Shown: positions 8,485-17,714, counted from the stretch's first letter. The stretch: 64,000 nt of DNA from Meishania litoralis (GCF_042611095.1 NZ_JBHFPV010000004.1:248001-312000), one strand, 5' to 3'. Translations and numbers: made by a program. The notes: a model not told the origin generated them from the sequence alone.

Positions 8485-9333
8485 TCAAATATCGATTTGT
8501 TTGGCATTGCGATAATAGCGCTCGATTAAATTGGGATCGGGCAAAAGCTTATTGGATAACGACTTATCATCAGAGTAATCAAATCTCGATAATAGGTATC
8601 GAATACTTTCTAGGCGTGCAGTTTTCTTATTATTGGCCTTCACGATTACCCATGGGCAAAATGGTGTGTGGGTTTTGGTGAACATCTGTTCTTTGTAAAA
8701 GGTATAGGTATCCCAAAGTTCTTGTCCTTTTTTGTCCACCGGGCTGAATTTCCATTCTTTAAGAGGGTTCTTCAGCCTTGATTCGAATCGTTCTTTTTGA
8801 ACTTTTTTTGAAATTGAGAACCAAAACTTTACGATAATCACACCATCTTCATAAAGCATGTGCTCAAATTCGGGCACCTGTACCATGAACTGTTCGTATT
8901 GGTCTTGATTGCAAAAACCCATTACAGGCTCTACCACGGCCCGATTATACCAACTTCTGTCAAAAAAGACTATTTCGCCAGGATTGGGCAATTCTTTGAT
9001 GTACCTTCTAAAATACCATTGCCCCCTTTCGTTGTCGGTCGGTTTTGAAAGGGCCACGACACGTGACGACCTCGGGTTCAGGTGCTCCATGAAACGTTTT
9101 ATCGCACCGCCTTTTCCTGCGGCGTCACGACCTTCGAAAATTACCGCCACACGTAGTTTGTTCTTTGTGATCCACTGTTGTAGGTTGACCAGTTCGCCCT
9201 GTAACTTGGTCAATTCTATTTCGTATTTCAAATTCTTTACTACATTCTTGACGTCAATTCTCTTAGCCTTGGCGATTTTGATGAGGTCTTTTCGTGTTCT
9301 TGCCTGTAAAAAGTCTTCCGAGGTAAAATCCAT
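8485..9333 (-). CDS. ppk2: Polyphosphate kinase 2, first of a tandem pair
   Basis: This is a single-domain PPK2 of 282 aa with Walker A FEGRDAAGKGG and FFDRSWYNRAVVEP. It shares the core of the downstream copy but has different N- and C-terminal tails. I chose the ATG at 9333 because a TACTTTTG -7 element (plus 9357-9364) lies about 24 nt upstream. The alternative ATG at 9393 would place that element inside the coding region. The gene ends one base before the next PPK2 begins, implying coupled expression. It follows a gene for an unknown secreted protein. Confidence 0.92.
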   Translation of the reverse strand: MDFTSEDFLQARTRKDLIKIAKAKRIDVKNVVKNLKYEIELTKLQGELVNLQQWITKNKLRVAVIFEGRDAAGKGGAIKRFMEHLNPRSSRVVALSKPTDNERGQWYFRRYIKELPNPGEIVFFDRSWYNRAVVEPVMGFCNQDQYEQFMVQVPEFEHMLYEDGVIIVKFWFSISKKVQKERFESRLKNPLKEWKFSPVDKKGQELWDTYTFYKEQMFTKTHTPFCPWVIVKANNKKTARLESIRYLLSRFDYSDDKSLSNKLLPDPNLIERYYRNAKQIDI

Positions 9334-9450
9334 TGTCCAATTTTTTATGGGAAAATCAAAAGTACGGTTTTGCGAAATGGCAAAATATGACAAATGCCAT
9401 GGTCTTGGTCAAAATTCGACCAAAAACACCTTTAAAAAATAATATTTTGC

Positions 9451-10044
9451 TTAAAAGGGCCCGACCATTATATGTGCCCTGAAAGTGCCGGGGTCCATGA
9501 GCCAGGGCATGCCTTTTTCATGGGGTTTTATGGGGAGTCCTGTAGATTCAGGCGTGGCAAACGGAGTATAGATTACATAACGATATTGCCCATCGCCAAG
9601 TTCACCCGTGGCTTTGTCGTACGCTTCATCACTTCCGTAGTAGACATACATCATGCTGGGTACAATGGGCATTTGCCATTTTCCAGCGGCGACTTCGGCA
9701 CCTTGTATTTCGCGTTTTTCCTTGGTGTTCTTACCCTCGGCCGTGAGTTCCCTACCCCTTTTCATAAAGGGTTCCAGCTCTTTGGAATAGCAGGCGACGC
9801 TAATACCTTCTTTGTTCGGGTCATCGCCGATACAGACCAAATTATTAGTGCCTTCCCTAAGAACCACCATTTGTCCGGTTTCATCGTAGCCATATACCAT
9901 TGCCGCGTCTTTATCGGCTTCGGGGGCAGGTAAAGTGGCTGTCTTGATTTGGATTTTTGCAGGAAGTATTTCCGGTTTTTTTGCTTCTTGCGAAATTCCC
10001 CAAAAAAATGAAAAAGTCAGAAGAAGGAAAGATGCTTTTTTCAT
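9451..10044 (-). CDS. Secreted protein of unknown function
   Basis: This 197-aa protein has a clear Sec signal peptide (hydrophobic residues 5-17, cleavage near Ser-Gln at 18-19). The mature part contains MVYGYDETGQMVVL and a C-terminal TFRAHIMVGPF. I recognise no catalytic motif or domain. It contains two Cys (in NLVCIG and SVACYS) about 13 residues apart that could form a disulfide. It lies downstream of an exported TIM-barrel/NTF2 fusion on the same strand, with a 41-nt gap, so it may belong to the same transcript. Confidence 0.75.
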   Translation of the reverse strand: MKKASFLLLTFSFFWGISQEAKKPEILPAKIQIKTATLPAPEADKDAAMVYGYDETGQMVVLREGTNNLVCIGDDPNKEGISVACYSKELEPFMKRGRELTAEGKNTKEKREIQGAEVAAGKWQMPIVPSMMYVYYGSDEAYDKATGELGDGQYRYVIYTPFATPESTGLPIKPHEKGMPWLMDPGTFRAHIMVGPF

Positions 10045-10085
10045 GTCGATTAATTTATTGGTTCAATTATTGGTGTTTAACTTGA

Positions 10086-11282
10086 TTATCGAACGGCTTG
10101 CCTCGCCAATAGTTTCCAAAATCCATTTTCTTTGATGAAAATATATAAAATTTTGAGCGTGATCGGGTTAGGTTTCCCATCATTGACAAGTTCCGCCTGC
10201 ATGGTACTACGTACCCAGGCTGCATTCTCCTTTATCGTAATATCGGGATCTGGAAAATCGATCTTTGAAAAATCCGAAGTACCGTTCAAAATGTTTTCGA
10301 TAAATATTTTTCTATCTTCAATGCTGCCGCCCGAATGGCCATAAGTAAGTTCCTCGGCGGTAAGGTTGTGCAACTGTAGCGAATCTGCAGCGATAATGGC
10401 CTTGTGCAGGTTATTCACGGTCAATTCGATTGCTTTGTTGTCGAGATCTAAAGATCTTAGATAGGCCAAGTGCATGGGCAGTTGTTCGGTGGCCCTTGAA
10501 GATTCGTCTTCTATAAAATGATATTTAACACCTGTATCCTTAGCGGCCTTCATTACAGCGGCTATGTTCACATCACCGGTGCCGAGTACGACATTACGTT
10601 CTTTGTCCTGTCTGCCATTTTGGTTGTCGATAGTCCCCATCATTCTATCCTTCAAATGGGTAACTGGAAATCTACCGGGGTATTTTCGTAAAATCGCTGC
10701 GGGATTTTGACCTGCATTTCGCGTCCAGAATACATCCATTTCGATGTTTACGTATCGCGGATCGGTATTTTCCATCATATAATCATACATGGTACCGGGC
10801 CCTGAATAGGGGCGAAACTCGTAACCATGCGCATGGTATAACAACGAAATGTCCGCTTCCGCCAGTTGCTTTCCGGCTATGTTGAACACCTCGACCCCTT
10901 TCTTCATATCGTCAAAGGTGAAATCATCTCCGTTATGCGGTATCCAATAGCATACGGCATATTTGGCCCCAAAAAATTTGAGGTTTTCGATAATCGAGGC
11001 GATACTGTCGCTGTTGGTTAGATCCTCGAATGATACGCCACCCGCAACGACCTGAAATCCATGTTTGTCCAATAACATTTTGTATTCCTCTCTAGACATA
11101 CTTCTCGAACCGGCACCTTCAATGTATTTGATGCCCATCGCCTTGAGTTTGACGAGAGCGTTTTCGACATCATCTTGCATAAGGCCTCTGGCCGTTCCCA
11201 TTATGATTCCTACTTGGGGTTCTTGGGCCAGGATTGGATATCCAATTAGGATAAAAAATAAGGCAAGGATAATTTTTTTCAT
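10086..11282 (-). CDS. Exported sugar isomerase/epimerase-like TIM barrel fused to an NTF2-like (DUF4440) domain
   Basis: The 398-aa product starts MKKIILALFF at 11282, which gives a normal signal peptide; the longer frame to 11333 would bury it. Residues about 20-275 look like the xylose-isomerase/AP-endonuclease-2 TIM barrel, with metal-ligand-like segments YHAHGYEF, NIEMDVFW, HLKDRM and YHFIEDES. The last ~105 residues (HKAIIAADS...LTYGHSGGSIEDRKIF...WKLLARQAVR) fit the DUF4440/SnoaL-like NTF2 fold. Isomerase-like barrels with signal peptides are frequent in Bacteroidota near Gfo/Idh/MocA genes, as here. The substrate is presumably a sugar or polyol; this is inferred. Confidence 0.82.
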   Translation of the reverse strand: MKKIILALFFILIGYPILAQEPQVGIIMGTARGLMQDDVENALVKLKAMGIKYIEGAGSRSMSREEYKMLLDKHGFQVVAGGVSFEDLTNSDSIASIIENLKFFGAKYAVCYWIPHNGDDFTFDDMKKGVEVFNIAGKQLAEADISLLYHAHGYEFRPYSGPGTMYDYMMENTDPRYVNIEMDVFWTRNAGQNPAAILRKYPGRFPVTHLKDRMMGTIDNQNGRQDKERNVVLGTGDVNIAAVMKAAKDTGVKYHFIEDESSRATEQLPMHLAYLRSLDLDNKAIELTVNNLHKAIIAADSLQLHNLTAEELTYGHSGGSIEDRKIFIENILNGTSDFSKIDFPDPDITIKENAAWVRSTMQAELVNDGKPNPITLKILYIFIKENGFWKLLARQAVR

Positions 11283-11403
11283 TTTCGTGATCGGATGGTT
11301 CTTCTCAAATGTAAATAAAAAAAAGATGAGCATGTTTTGCCAGACCCGCTATAAGTTTGCAAATTCGGTATATGCGGTTTCTTTTCTTTCTAAAATGAAA
11401 ATT

Positions 11404-11727
11404 CTATTTGGCAGGAAGCGACATTACGTAATCGTAGCTCATATCAAGTAGTTTTGCCAAGGTATCCAAATCTTGTAACATTTTGTCGGGAACCAATACA
11501 TACCCCTTCATAACTGCTCCATACGATCTGTAAATCGTTGTAGGCCATTCTTCGATGTATTTTTCTTGTACTTCTTTTGAAAAACGAATGCCGATTTCAC
11601 AGTCTTTGTTAAAAAGTGAGAACATATAACCGTTTGCGGAGGTATAGGGCATGGTCTTCCCCTTTCTTTCAAATCGCGGGCATTTCGCAACAAGCTGGTC
11701 GTAAATCTTGAGTTTTTCCTCGCGCAT
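11404..11727 (-). CDS. Conserved small protein, possibly TfoX/YjbR-like
   Basis: This 107-aa cytosolic protein has no signal peptide or membrane segment. A central YTSANGYMFSLFNKDCEIGIRF stretch, then VMKGYVLVP and a helical C-terminus, suggest the small alpha/beta fold seen in TfoX-N/YjbR-like proteins; this is a tentative structural guess. It starts 5 nt after the stop of the exported Gfo/Idh/MocA gene, so the two are almost certainly co-transcribed. The catalytic role, if any, is unknown. Confidence 0.7.
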   Translation of the reverse strand: MREEKLKIYDQLVAKCPRFERKGKTMPYTSANGYMFSLFNKDCEIGIRFSKEVQEKYIEEWPTTIYRSYGAVMKGYVLVPDKMLQDLDTLAKLLDMSYDYVMSLPAK

Positions 11728-11732
11728 GGCAG

Positions 11733-12827
11733 TTATTTCAAATCAATCGTTTTGCCGGTCTGGGCACTTTCGCGGGCCGCTTCCAATATTTCTACGACGA
11801 TCATGTTGTTCTCAAGAGATGACAGATCACTCGGTTTCAATTCGATTTCACCACGAATTACGGCGGTAAAAAGCCTGAAAGGGTCATCAAAAGGAGCTTT
11901 TCTTTCCTCCAGTTTGAATTTTTCTTCGCTAAAACCATCATAGCCTTCCGAAATGCGAATCCGCATATCATGCCGGTTGTCTGCATAAACAACACCCTTT
12001 TCTCCATATATTTCCATATCCTTTCTTCCAATGGGCCAATTCCATGAAGGCTCCAAAATGGCCATACTGTTGTCATAAGTCAAAAGAATGGTGCAATCAT
12101 CATCTACTTTAGGATTGTTTTCTGCTTGTAATTGTTGCGTAACCGCGGTAACCGTATTGGGTCTTTTTCCTTCATGTAGCCAAGTCAGCAAATTGGCGCC
12201 ATAACAACCAAAATCGATCAATGCGCCCCCACCGTTTTGAACGGGATCCGTAAGCCAATCCAAGAACTCTTTTTGGACTCCTATTTTCTTTGGGCCTTTA
12301 TGCCCATCACGAACGATAACCTTTCGTACGTCACCGATATCCCCTTTTTTTAGCAGTTCATAGGCCTTATGGTTTGTGGGGTACCAAGTAGTCTCATAAT
12401 TGGTAAGTAGATGGATTTTGTGTTTTTTGGCCAACGCTTCCATTTTTTTGGCATGTGCCACACTTACGGCCAAAGGCTTTTCGACCATAACATGAATTCC
12501 TTTTGGCGCACAGGCCTCAACAACGGCCAAATGCTCATGAATTGAACCGAAGGCGGTTACGGCGACAGGTTTCTTTTTCGTCAGCATTTTTTCCATATTG
12601 TCAAAAACCAAATCCATCGAAAGCCCATATTGCTCCATATAGCGTTTCGCCAGATCGGTGTTGGGCTCGACAATACCGACAATTGTAATATCACCGCTTT
12701 TCTGGGCGCCGAAAACCCAATTTACGTGTCCGTGGGTCAAGCCTGCCACACCTATGGGCATAGGGTCTTTTTGTGCAGATAATTGCAGGGCGGCAAAGAC
12801 TAACAAGAGAAATACAGTTTTTTTCAT
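11733..12827 (-). CDS. Exported Gfo/Idh/MocA-family oxidoreductase
   Basis: This 364-aa NAD(P)-dependent oxidoreductase starts MKKTVFLLLVF at 12827, giving a Sec signal peptide ending at SAQ (about residues 18-20). The ATG at 12866 would place a basic tail in front of it. The Rossmann segment IGVAGLTHGH follows, then the family EKPLAVS motif and the C-terminal alpha/beta domain. Substrates in this family are sugars, inositols and their derivatives. It shares an operon with a small conserved protein and, ~120 nt further on, the exported TIM-barrel/NTF2 fusion. Together they suggest periplasmic carbohydrate oxidation or isomerisation. Confidence 0.87.
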   Translation of the reverse strand: MKKTVFLLLVFAALQLSAQKDPMPIGVAGLTHGHVNWVFGAQKSGDITIVGIVEPNTDLAKRYMEQYGLSMDLVFDNMEKMLTKKKPVAVTAFGSIHEHLAVVEACAPKGIHVMVEKPLAVSVAHAKKMEALAKKHKIHLLTNYETTWYPTNHKAYELLKKGDIGDVRKVIVRDGHKGPKKIGVQKEFLDWLTDPVQNGGGALIDFGCYGANLLTWLHEGKRPNTVTAVTQQLQAENNPKVDDDCTILLTYDNSMAILEPSWNWPIGRKDMEIYGEKGVVYADNRHDMRIRISEGYDGFSEEKFKLEERKAPFDDPFRLFTAVIRGEIELKPSDLSSLENNMIVVEILEAARESAQTGKTIDLK

Positions 12828-12961
12828 CGAGGATTGATTTTTCTTATGAGAAAGTTTAATCCACAATTTATGAAAACGGATTCAAAAGCGTACTTGTTAG
12901 ACCAAGTTTTATGCAATCGCCAATTTAAGGGATTGATAATTTAAAGAACCTTGGACTTCGT

Positions 12962-15592
12962 TTACAATAGACTCGCCAAACTTTTTTCCAAAGTCTCGAT
13001 TTTGGCCTCGGCATCGGCCTGCTTTTTACGCTCCAGGGCAATAACCTTTTCGGGGGCATTGTTTACAAAACGCTCATTTTGAAGCTTTTTTTGAACCGAT
13101 TGTAAAAAACCGCGGGTATATTCAAGTTCTTCGCGAATCTTTTTCATTTCGGCGTCAATGTCTATGGTGCCGGCCATAGGAATAAAGTATTCGTTGCTTT
13201 TTACCCGAAATGTCAACGCCCCTTCAACGGTCTCATCGACATACGAAATACTCGAGATATTGGTCAATTTTTGAATGACCACATCCCAATCATTCGAAGC
13301 GTTTTCACTATTTATGACCGATAGTTCAAGGGCTTCTTTCATGGCGATGTTCTTGTCTTTTCTGATGGTTCGAATGCCCGCAATTACTTCTGAAGCAAAG
13401 TCAAACCCCTTGATCAGGCCATTATCGTTTTTGCCTATTTTTGGCCATTCGGCCACGATCAAGGCTTCTTTGGGCGTTCTCGCTGCAATATGTTGCCAAA
13501 TTTCTTCGGTCAAGAAGGGCATAAAAGGATGCAACAATTTCAAGTTCTGTTCCAAAATATCGATTACGGCATCGAAGGTCGTTCGGTCGATAGGTTTTTG
13601 ATAGGCCGGTTTTATGATTTCCAAAAGCCAGGAACTGTAATCGTCCCAGACTAACTTATAGGTGGCCATCAGAGCATCTGAAATTCGGTATTTGCTGTAA
13701 TGGTCTTCTATCTCGACCAAAGTTTGGTCGAACTTTGCATGAAACCATTCAATGGCCAGTTTCGATGCTTGGGGCTGCGGAATGTCGGCGACCTCCCAAC
13801 CTTTTACAAGCCTAAAGCCGTTCCAGATTTTGTTGGCGAAATTTTTCCCCTGTTGACATAGATCTTCGTCGAACATCAAATCGTTGCCCGCCGCCGAGCT
13901 TAACAAAAGGCCTACGCGAACGCCATCGGCCCCATAATCGTCGATCAATTTTAAGGCATCGGGCGAATTGCCCAGAGATTTTGACATTTTACGACGCTGT
14001 TTGTCCCTGACAATACCTGTAAAATAGACATTTTTAAAGGGCTTTTCGTTGCGATACTCATATCCTGCGATTATCATGCGCGCTACCCAGAAGAAAATAA
14101 TATCGGGTCCGGTGACGAGATCGTTGGTCGGATAATAGTATTTGATATCGTCATTGTCAGGCTCCAAAATACCGTTAAAGACGGTCATTGGCCAAAGCCA
14201 TGATGAAAACCAGGTATCGACTACATCTTCATCTTGTCGAAGATGTTCTATCGCCAATTTAGGGTCGTTTGACTTATCTTGTGCCAATTTTAAAGCCTCA
14301 TCGATGTTTTCGGCAACTACAAAATCGTCTTGCCCATCGCCATAATAATACGCGGGAATACGTTGGCCCCACCAAAGTTGGCGTGAAATGTTCCAATCAC
14401 GGATGTTTTCCATCCAATGGCGATATGTGTTTTCGAATTTTTTTGGGAAAAACTTGATATCCTCGGTTTCAAGAACGGCCTTAAGAGCCGGTTTGACCAG
14501 CTCTTCCATCTTTAAAAACCACTGATCGGAAAGCCTTGGTTCGATTACCGCTTTCGTACGTTCTGAAGTTCCTACCTTGGTTAGGTATTGCTCCGTTTTG
14601 ACCAAAAATCCTTTTTCTTCAAGTTCTTGGGCAATCTCTTTTCGAACCGTAAAACGGTCTTTGCCCTCGTAATGCAATCCGAAGGAGTTCAATGTGGCAT
14701 CGGCATTGAATATATCGATGGTCTCCAAATTGTGCTTTTCGCCCAAAGCCTTATCATTGACATCGTGCGCAGGGGTGACCTTTAAGCAGCCCGTACCGAA
14801 CTCGATCTCAACATATTCGTCTTCGATAATAGGAATAGACCTTTCGCAAATGGGTACAATGGCTCTTTTGCCCTTTAAATGATGGTGGCGTTCGTCATTG
14901 GGATTGATACAAATAGCGGTATCGCCTAATATGGTCTCAGGCCGGGTAGTGGCAATGGTCACTTTTTCGTCGGAACCTTCTATTTGATAGGCAAGATAAT
15001 ATAACAGACCTTGTTTTTCCTCGTAGATGACCTCTTCGTCCGATAGGGTCGTTTGGGCCTGTGGATCCCAGTTCACCATGCGATATCCCCTGTAAATCAA
15101 TCCTTTATTGAATAAATCGACAAAGACCTTGATAACGGATTCAGACATATTGTCATCCATTGTAAAAGCGGTTCTATCCCAATCGCATGAGCATCCCAAT
15201 TTTTTCAATTGTTCCAAGATAACACCGCCATATTCTTTCTTCCATTCCCATGCATGCTCCAAGAATTCATCCCTCGAAATACTGTTCTTGGCAATACCCT
15301 GTTCTTTGAGCCTGGCCACAACCTTGGCCTCTGTAGCAATCGAGGCATGGTCGGTACCGGGCACCCAACAGGCATTCTTGCCCATAAGGCGGGCCCTTCG
15401 CGTCAATACATCTTGCAGGGTATTGTTCAACATATGCCCCATATGCAGCACCCCGGTCACATTTGGCGGTGGGATAACAATGGTGTAGGGTTCACGCTCA
15501 TCGGGTATTGAATGAAAGTAGTTGTTTTTCATCCAATAGTCGTACCATCGGTTTTCGGCACTGGACGGTTCGTATTTTGAAGGAATCTCCAT
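12962..15592 (-). CDS. valS: Valyl-tRNA synthetase
   Basis: This class I synthetase (876 aa, normal length) charges tRNA-Val and edits mischarged Thr. The HIGH motif appears as HMGH (residues 50-53), preceded by PPPNVTG. KMSKS is intact near residue 534. The editing domain includes TTRPETILGDTAI, and the C-terminal coiled-coil arm (about 805-876) is Lys/Glu rich, as in other ValRS. It is divergent from the DUF1573 gene. A -7-like TATATTTG (plus 15628-15635) sits about 35 nt upstream on the minus strand. Confidence 0.98.
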   Translation of the reverse strand: MEIPSKYEPSSAENRWYDYWMKNNYFHSIPDEREPYTIVIPPPNVTGVLHMGHMLNNTLQDVLTRRARLMGKNACWVPGTDHASIATEAKVVARLKEQGIAKNSISRDEFLEHAWEWKKEYGGVILEQLKKLGCSCDWDRTAFTMDDNMSESVIKVFVDLFNKGLIYRGYRMVNWDPQAQTTLSDEEVIYEEKQGLLYYLAYQIEGSDEKVTIATTRPETILGDTAICINPNDERHHHLKGKRAIVPICERSIPIIEDEYVEIEFGTGCLKVTPAHDVNDKALGEKHNLETIDIFNADATLNSFGLHYEGKDRFTVRKEIAQELEEKGFLVKTEQYLTKVGTSERTKAVIEPRLSDQWFLKMEELVKPALKAVLETEDIKFFPKKFENTYRHWMENIRDWNISRQLWWGQRIPAYYYGDGQDDFVVAENIDEALKLAQDKSNDPKLAIEHLRQDEDVVDTWFSSWLWPMTVFNGILEPDNDDIKYYYPTNDLVTGPDIIFFWVARMIIAGYEYRNEKPFKNVYFTGIVRDKQRRKMSKSLGNSPDALKLIDDYGADGVRVGLLLSSAAGNDLMFDEDLCQQGKNFANKIWNGFRLVKGWEVADIPQPQASKLAIEWFHAKFDQTLVEIEDHYSKYRISDALMATYKLVWDDYSSWLLEIIKPAYQKPIDRTTFDAVIDILEQNLKLLHPFMPFLTEEIWQHIAARTPKEALIVAEWPKIGKNDNGLIKGFDFASEVIAGIRTIRKDKNIAMKEALELSVINSENASNDWDVVIQKLTNISSISYVDETVEGALTFRVKSNEYFIPMAGTIDIDAEMKKIREELEYTRGFLQSVQKKLQNERFVNNAPEKVIALERKKQADAEAKIETLEKSLASLL

Positions 15593-15736
15593 TTTTTTTG
15601 GAACGGTTTTTGTTAATTCCTGTCCGGCAAATATAAACGTCCCAAAAAGATATGTTAAATTATCGATCTAGGACGCCGTTCGCCGAAAAAGGAATACGAA
15701 ACAAAAATAAGTAACGTTACTATATAACGAAAGGAT

Positions 15737-15767
15737 TTTGAGGTTCATCTGAAAAGATTTACTTTTG
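15737..15767 (+). promoter_or_regulatory. Consensus Bacteroidota promoter of the DUF1573 gene
   Basis: TTTG at 15737-15740 is followed by exactly 19 nt and TACTTTTG at 15760-15767, matching the Flavobacterium pattern TTTG/TTG, ~19 nt, TAnnTTTG. The ATG lies about 20 nt downstream, so the 5' UTR is short. Confidence 0.7.
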
Positions 15768-15787
15768 AAACCAACCCTAAATTTAAT

Positions 15788-16180
15788 ATGATGAAAAGAA
15801 TAGTACTACTATTATTTATGGGCCTAATGGCTTTTAACCTTACCGCTCAGGATAAGAAGGCAAAAATTGAATTCAAGACCGAAACGGTCGATTATGGCGA
15901 AATCGAAAAAGGTGCCGATGGCATACGTGTTTTCGAATTTACCAATACAGGAGATGCTCCTTTGATTATCAGCAAAGTCAGCTCAAGTTGTGGGTGCACA
16001 ATCCCGAAAAAACCTGAAGCACCTATTCTTCCTGGCAATAAAGGAGAAATTCAAGTAAAATACGATACAAATAGGGTCGGACCGATAAGAAAGGCCATAA
16101 CGGTCATTTCAAACGCCGATACACCTACCAAAGTTTTGAAGATCAAAGGTGAGATCAAGGCCGCCGAAGGTACCAAATAG
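15788..16180 (+). CDS. DUF1573 secreted protein
   Basis: This 130-aa protein has a Sec signal peptide (residues 1-21, cleavage after LTAQ). The mature protein is a single Ig-like beta-sandwich of the DUF1573 type. Its hallmarks are FEFTNTGDAPLIIS, the SSCGCTIP Cys pair and PGNKGEIQVKYDT. Such proteins are abundant in Bacteroidota and of unknown function. ATGs at 15788 and 15791 are both possible. It has its own strong promoter and a bidirectional terminator at its end. Confidence 0.9.
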   Translation: MMKRIVLLLFMGLMAFNLTAQDKKAKIEFKTETVDYGEIEKGADGIRVFEFTNTGDAPLIISKVSSSCGCTIPKKPEAPILPGNKGEIQVKYDTNRVGPIRKAITVISNADTPTKVLKIKGEIKAAEGTK

Positions 16181-16208
16181 ACGAGCCTTAATTTCTATAA
16201 CGGTTATA

Positions 16209-16239
16209 AAAGCCCTGACGATTTCGTCAGGGCTTTTCT
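16209..16239. terminator. Bidirectional intrinsic terminator
   Basis: AAGCCCTGACG (loop ATTT) CGTCAGGGCTT forms a perfect 11-bp stem, with A residues on one side and T residues on the other. It sits between the convergent DUF1573 gene and the aspartyl-protease gene, overlapping the last codons of the latter. Confidence 0.85.
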
Positions 16240-17564
16240 TTGAGCATATTTTTAAGAACGAACGTAAAAAGTAAATCAGAGTTGTACCGTTCGATCAGTA
16301 CCTTGACTTTTTTACCCTCACGTTCGTTGAGCATATGCATGATTTCCTGAAGTTTGAAACGATGTACGCTTTTTCCGTTGACGGCCAAGATCACATCACC
16401 TTCTTGAAGACCTGCGCTTTCGGCCGGACTACCGGCACGTATTCCTGAAACAACGATTTCGGGAACCAAGCTAAGCCTGGTCCTATTTTCGAAAAGTATT
16501 TGAACGTCCCCGAACGATTTTTTGTCATTGTTGACCACCCCATTGGCATCAGTAATACGCTCTGAAATATAACGGAGTCCGTCATGCTGAAGTGCGATGC
16601 CGCTCATATTGTAATGGAAGGGCTTATTAAAATTGTTGTTTTTTCGCAACGTTATTTTTCCATTGGGATAATCGAAGATAATATTGAACCGTTTCAAAAC
16701 TTCGCCTCCCATGCTTCCGTTTCGATCCCCAAGGTTTTTAATATCGTTGAAGGCTTTCATATCAGGAAACGCGGCTTTGGCATCATGAAGCATAAAACTT
16801 CCGATTTTGATACTCTTGACCATGGTGCGTTTTCCGAAGATATCGCCACTCAGCCCCTTTCCGAGATAGTCTTCGTAGTTTTGCTCGGGCACATCGATCT
16901 TTTCGTTTTTAAACAACCAAATTGCATCACTACTACCGGTGTCGAGCAACATTTTGACGGGTACGTTGTCACTGCCTTTTATTTGCACCTCACCGTCTAT
17001 ATAGGCCTTTTTCCGGATGATATGAAGTGGTAGGGTCTCACTTTTTTTATCAGGCCTTAATCGATATCGTTGAGGGTCATGAAACTTTATGACCTTGCTT
17101 GAATAGTTGATATCTACTACAAAGTCCCTGAATAGCTCGTAGCCGATTATACCATGTACGGGTATGCCCAGACTCGGTGAAAAATTCATTTCGCTATCGA
17201 GAACGACGTACAGTTTTTCGTTTCTATTTCGAATGTTGCCCAATTTAAAATCATTCTCTTTGGAGCTCAAAGCCTTGATAGGTTCTCCATCGCCCAATCC
17301 GTTGATGGTAATCTCGGATACATTGTTGATTTGAATCGAATCTTGATCGGTCAAGTTGAAGAGTATCGGCTTGCCCACACCCGAATCAAGTACAAAAGAA
17401 AGTTCGGTGCCGTTCACGGTAACCGGAATGATTACTAAATTGTTGATCAGTTTGAATTTCACTTTTTGAAACCGCTGTCCTTCGGGCAAAGAGAATCCTT
17501 GTGACAATCCGTAATACGGTGAACACATGAAGATGACAAAAAGAAAAGCGATGACTCGACCCAA
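16227..17564 (-). CDS. Exported retropepsin-like aspartyl protease with PDZ domain
   Basis: This 445-aa protein has a signal peptide at 1-22. Two aspartyl-protease half-domains follow: FVLDSGVGKPI at about residue 57 and MLLDTGSSDAIW at about 204. Only the second has the canonical DTGS; the first has DSGV. A PDZ domain occupies about 345-440 (SGIRAGSPAESAGLQEGDVILAVNG). The family is thought to cleave or bind proteins in the periplasm; no substrate is known. It is convergent with the DUF1573 gene and divergent from the aminotransferase gene. Confidence 0.87.
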   Translation of the reverse strand: MGRVIAFLFVIFMCSPYYGLSQGFSLPEGQRFQKVKFKLINNLVIIPVTVNGTELSFVLDSGVGKPILFNLTDQDSIQINNVSEITINGLGDGEPIKALSSKENDFKLGNIRNRNEKLYVVLDSEMNFSPSLGIPVHGIIGYELFRDFVVDINYSSKVIKFHDPQRYRLRPDKKSETLPLHIIRKKAYIDGEVQIKGSDNVPVKMLLDTGSSDAIWLFKNEKIDVPEQNYEDYLGKGLSGDIFGKRTMVKSIKIGSFMLHDAKAAFPDMKAFNDIKNLGDRNGSMGGEVLKRFNIIFDYPNGKITLRKNNNFNKPFHYNMSGIALQHDGLRYISERITDANGVVNNDKKSFGDVQILFENRTRLSLVPEIVVSGIRAGSPAESAGLQEGDVILAVNGKSVHRFKLQEIMHMLNEREGKKVKVLIERYNSDLLFTFVLKNMLKEKP

Positions 17565-17714
17565 CCTTCTAATTTTTAACGGATTGACTTTCTTAAAGTT
17601 AAGTATTTTTCAATTAAGGGCGATATTTATTAACATAATTTGGGTCAAATAATTAAATGATAAGGATATTGCTTTGTCCGCAGGGTTTTCTCATTTTTGC
17701 TTAAAATAAGCAAC

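Noticed and set aside
9334..9393. 20-residue N-terminal extension of the first PPK2
   Set aside because: A TACTTTTG promoter element lies inside it, and PPK2 proteins normally begin close to the MDFTSEDFLQ position.
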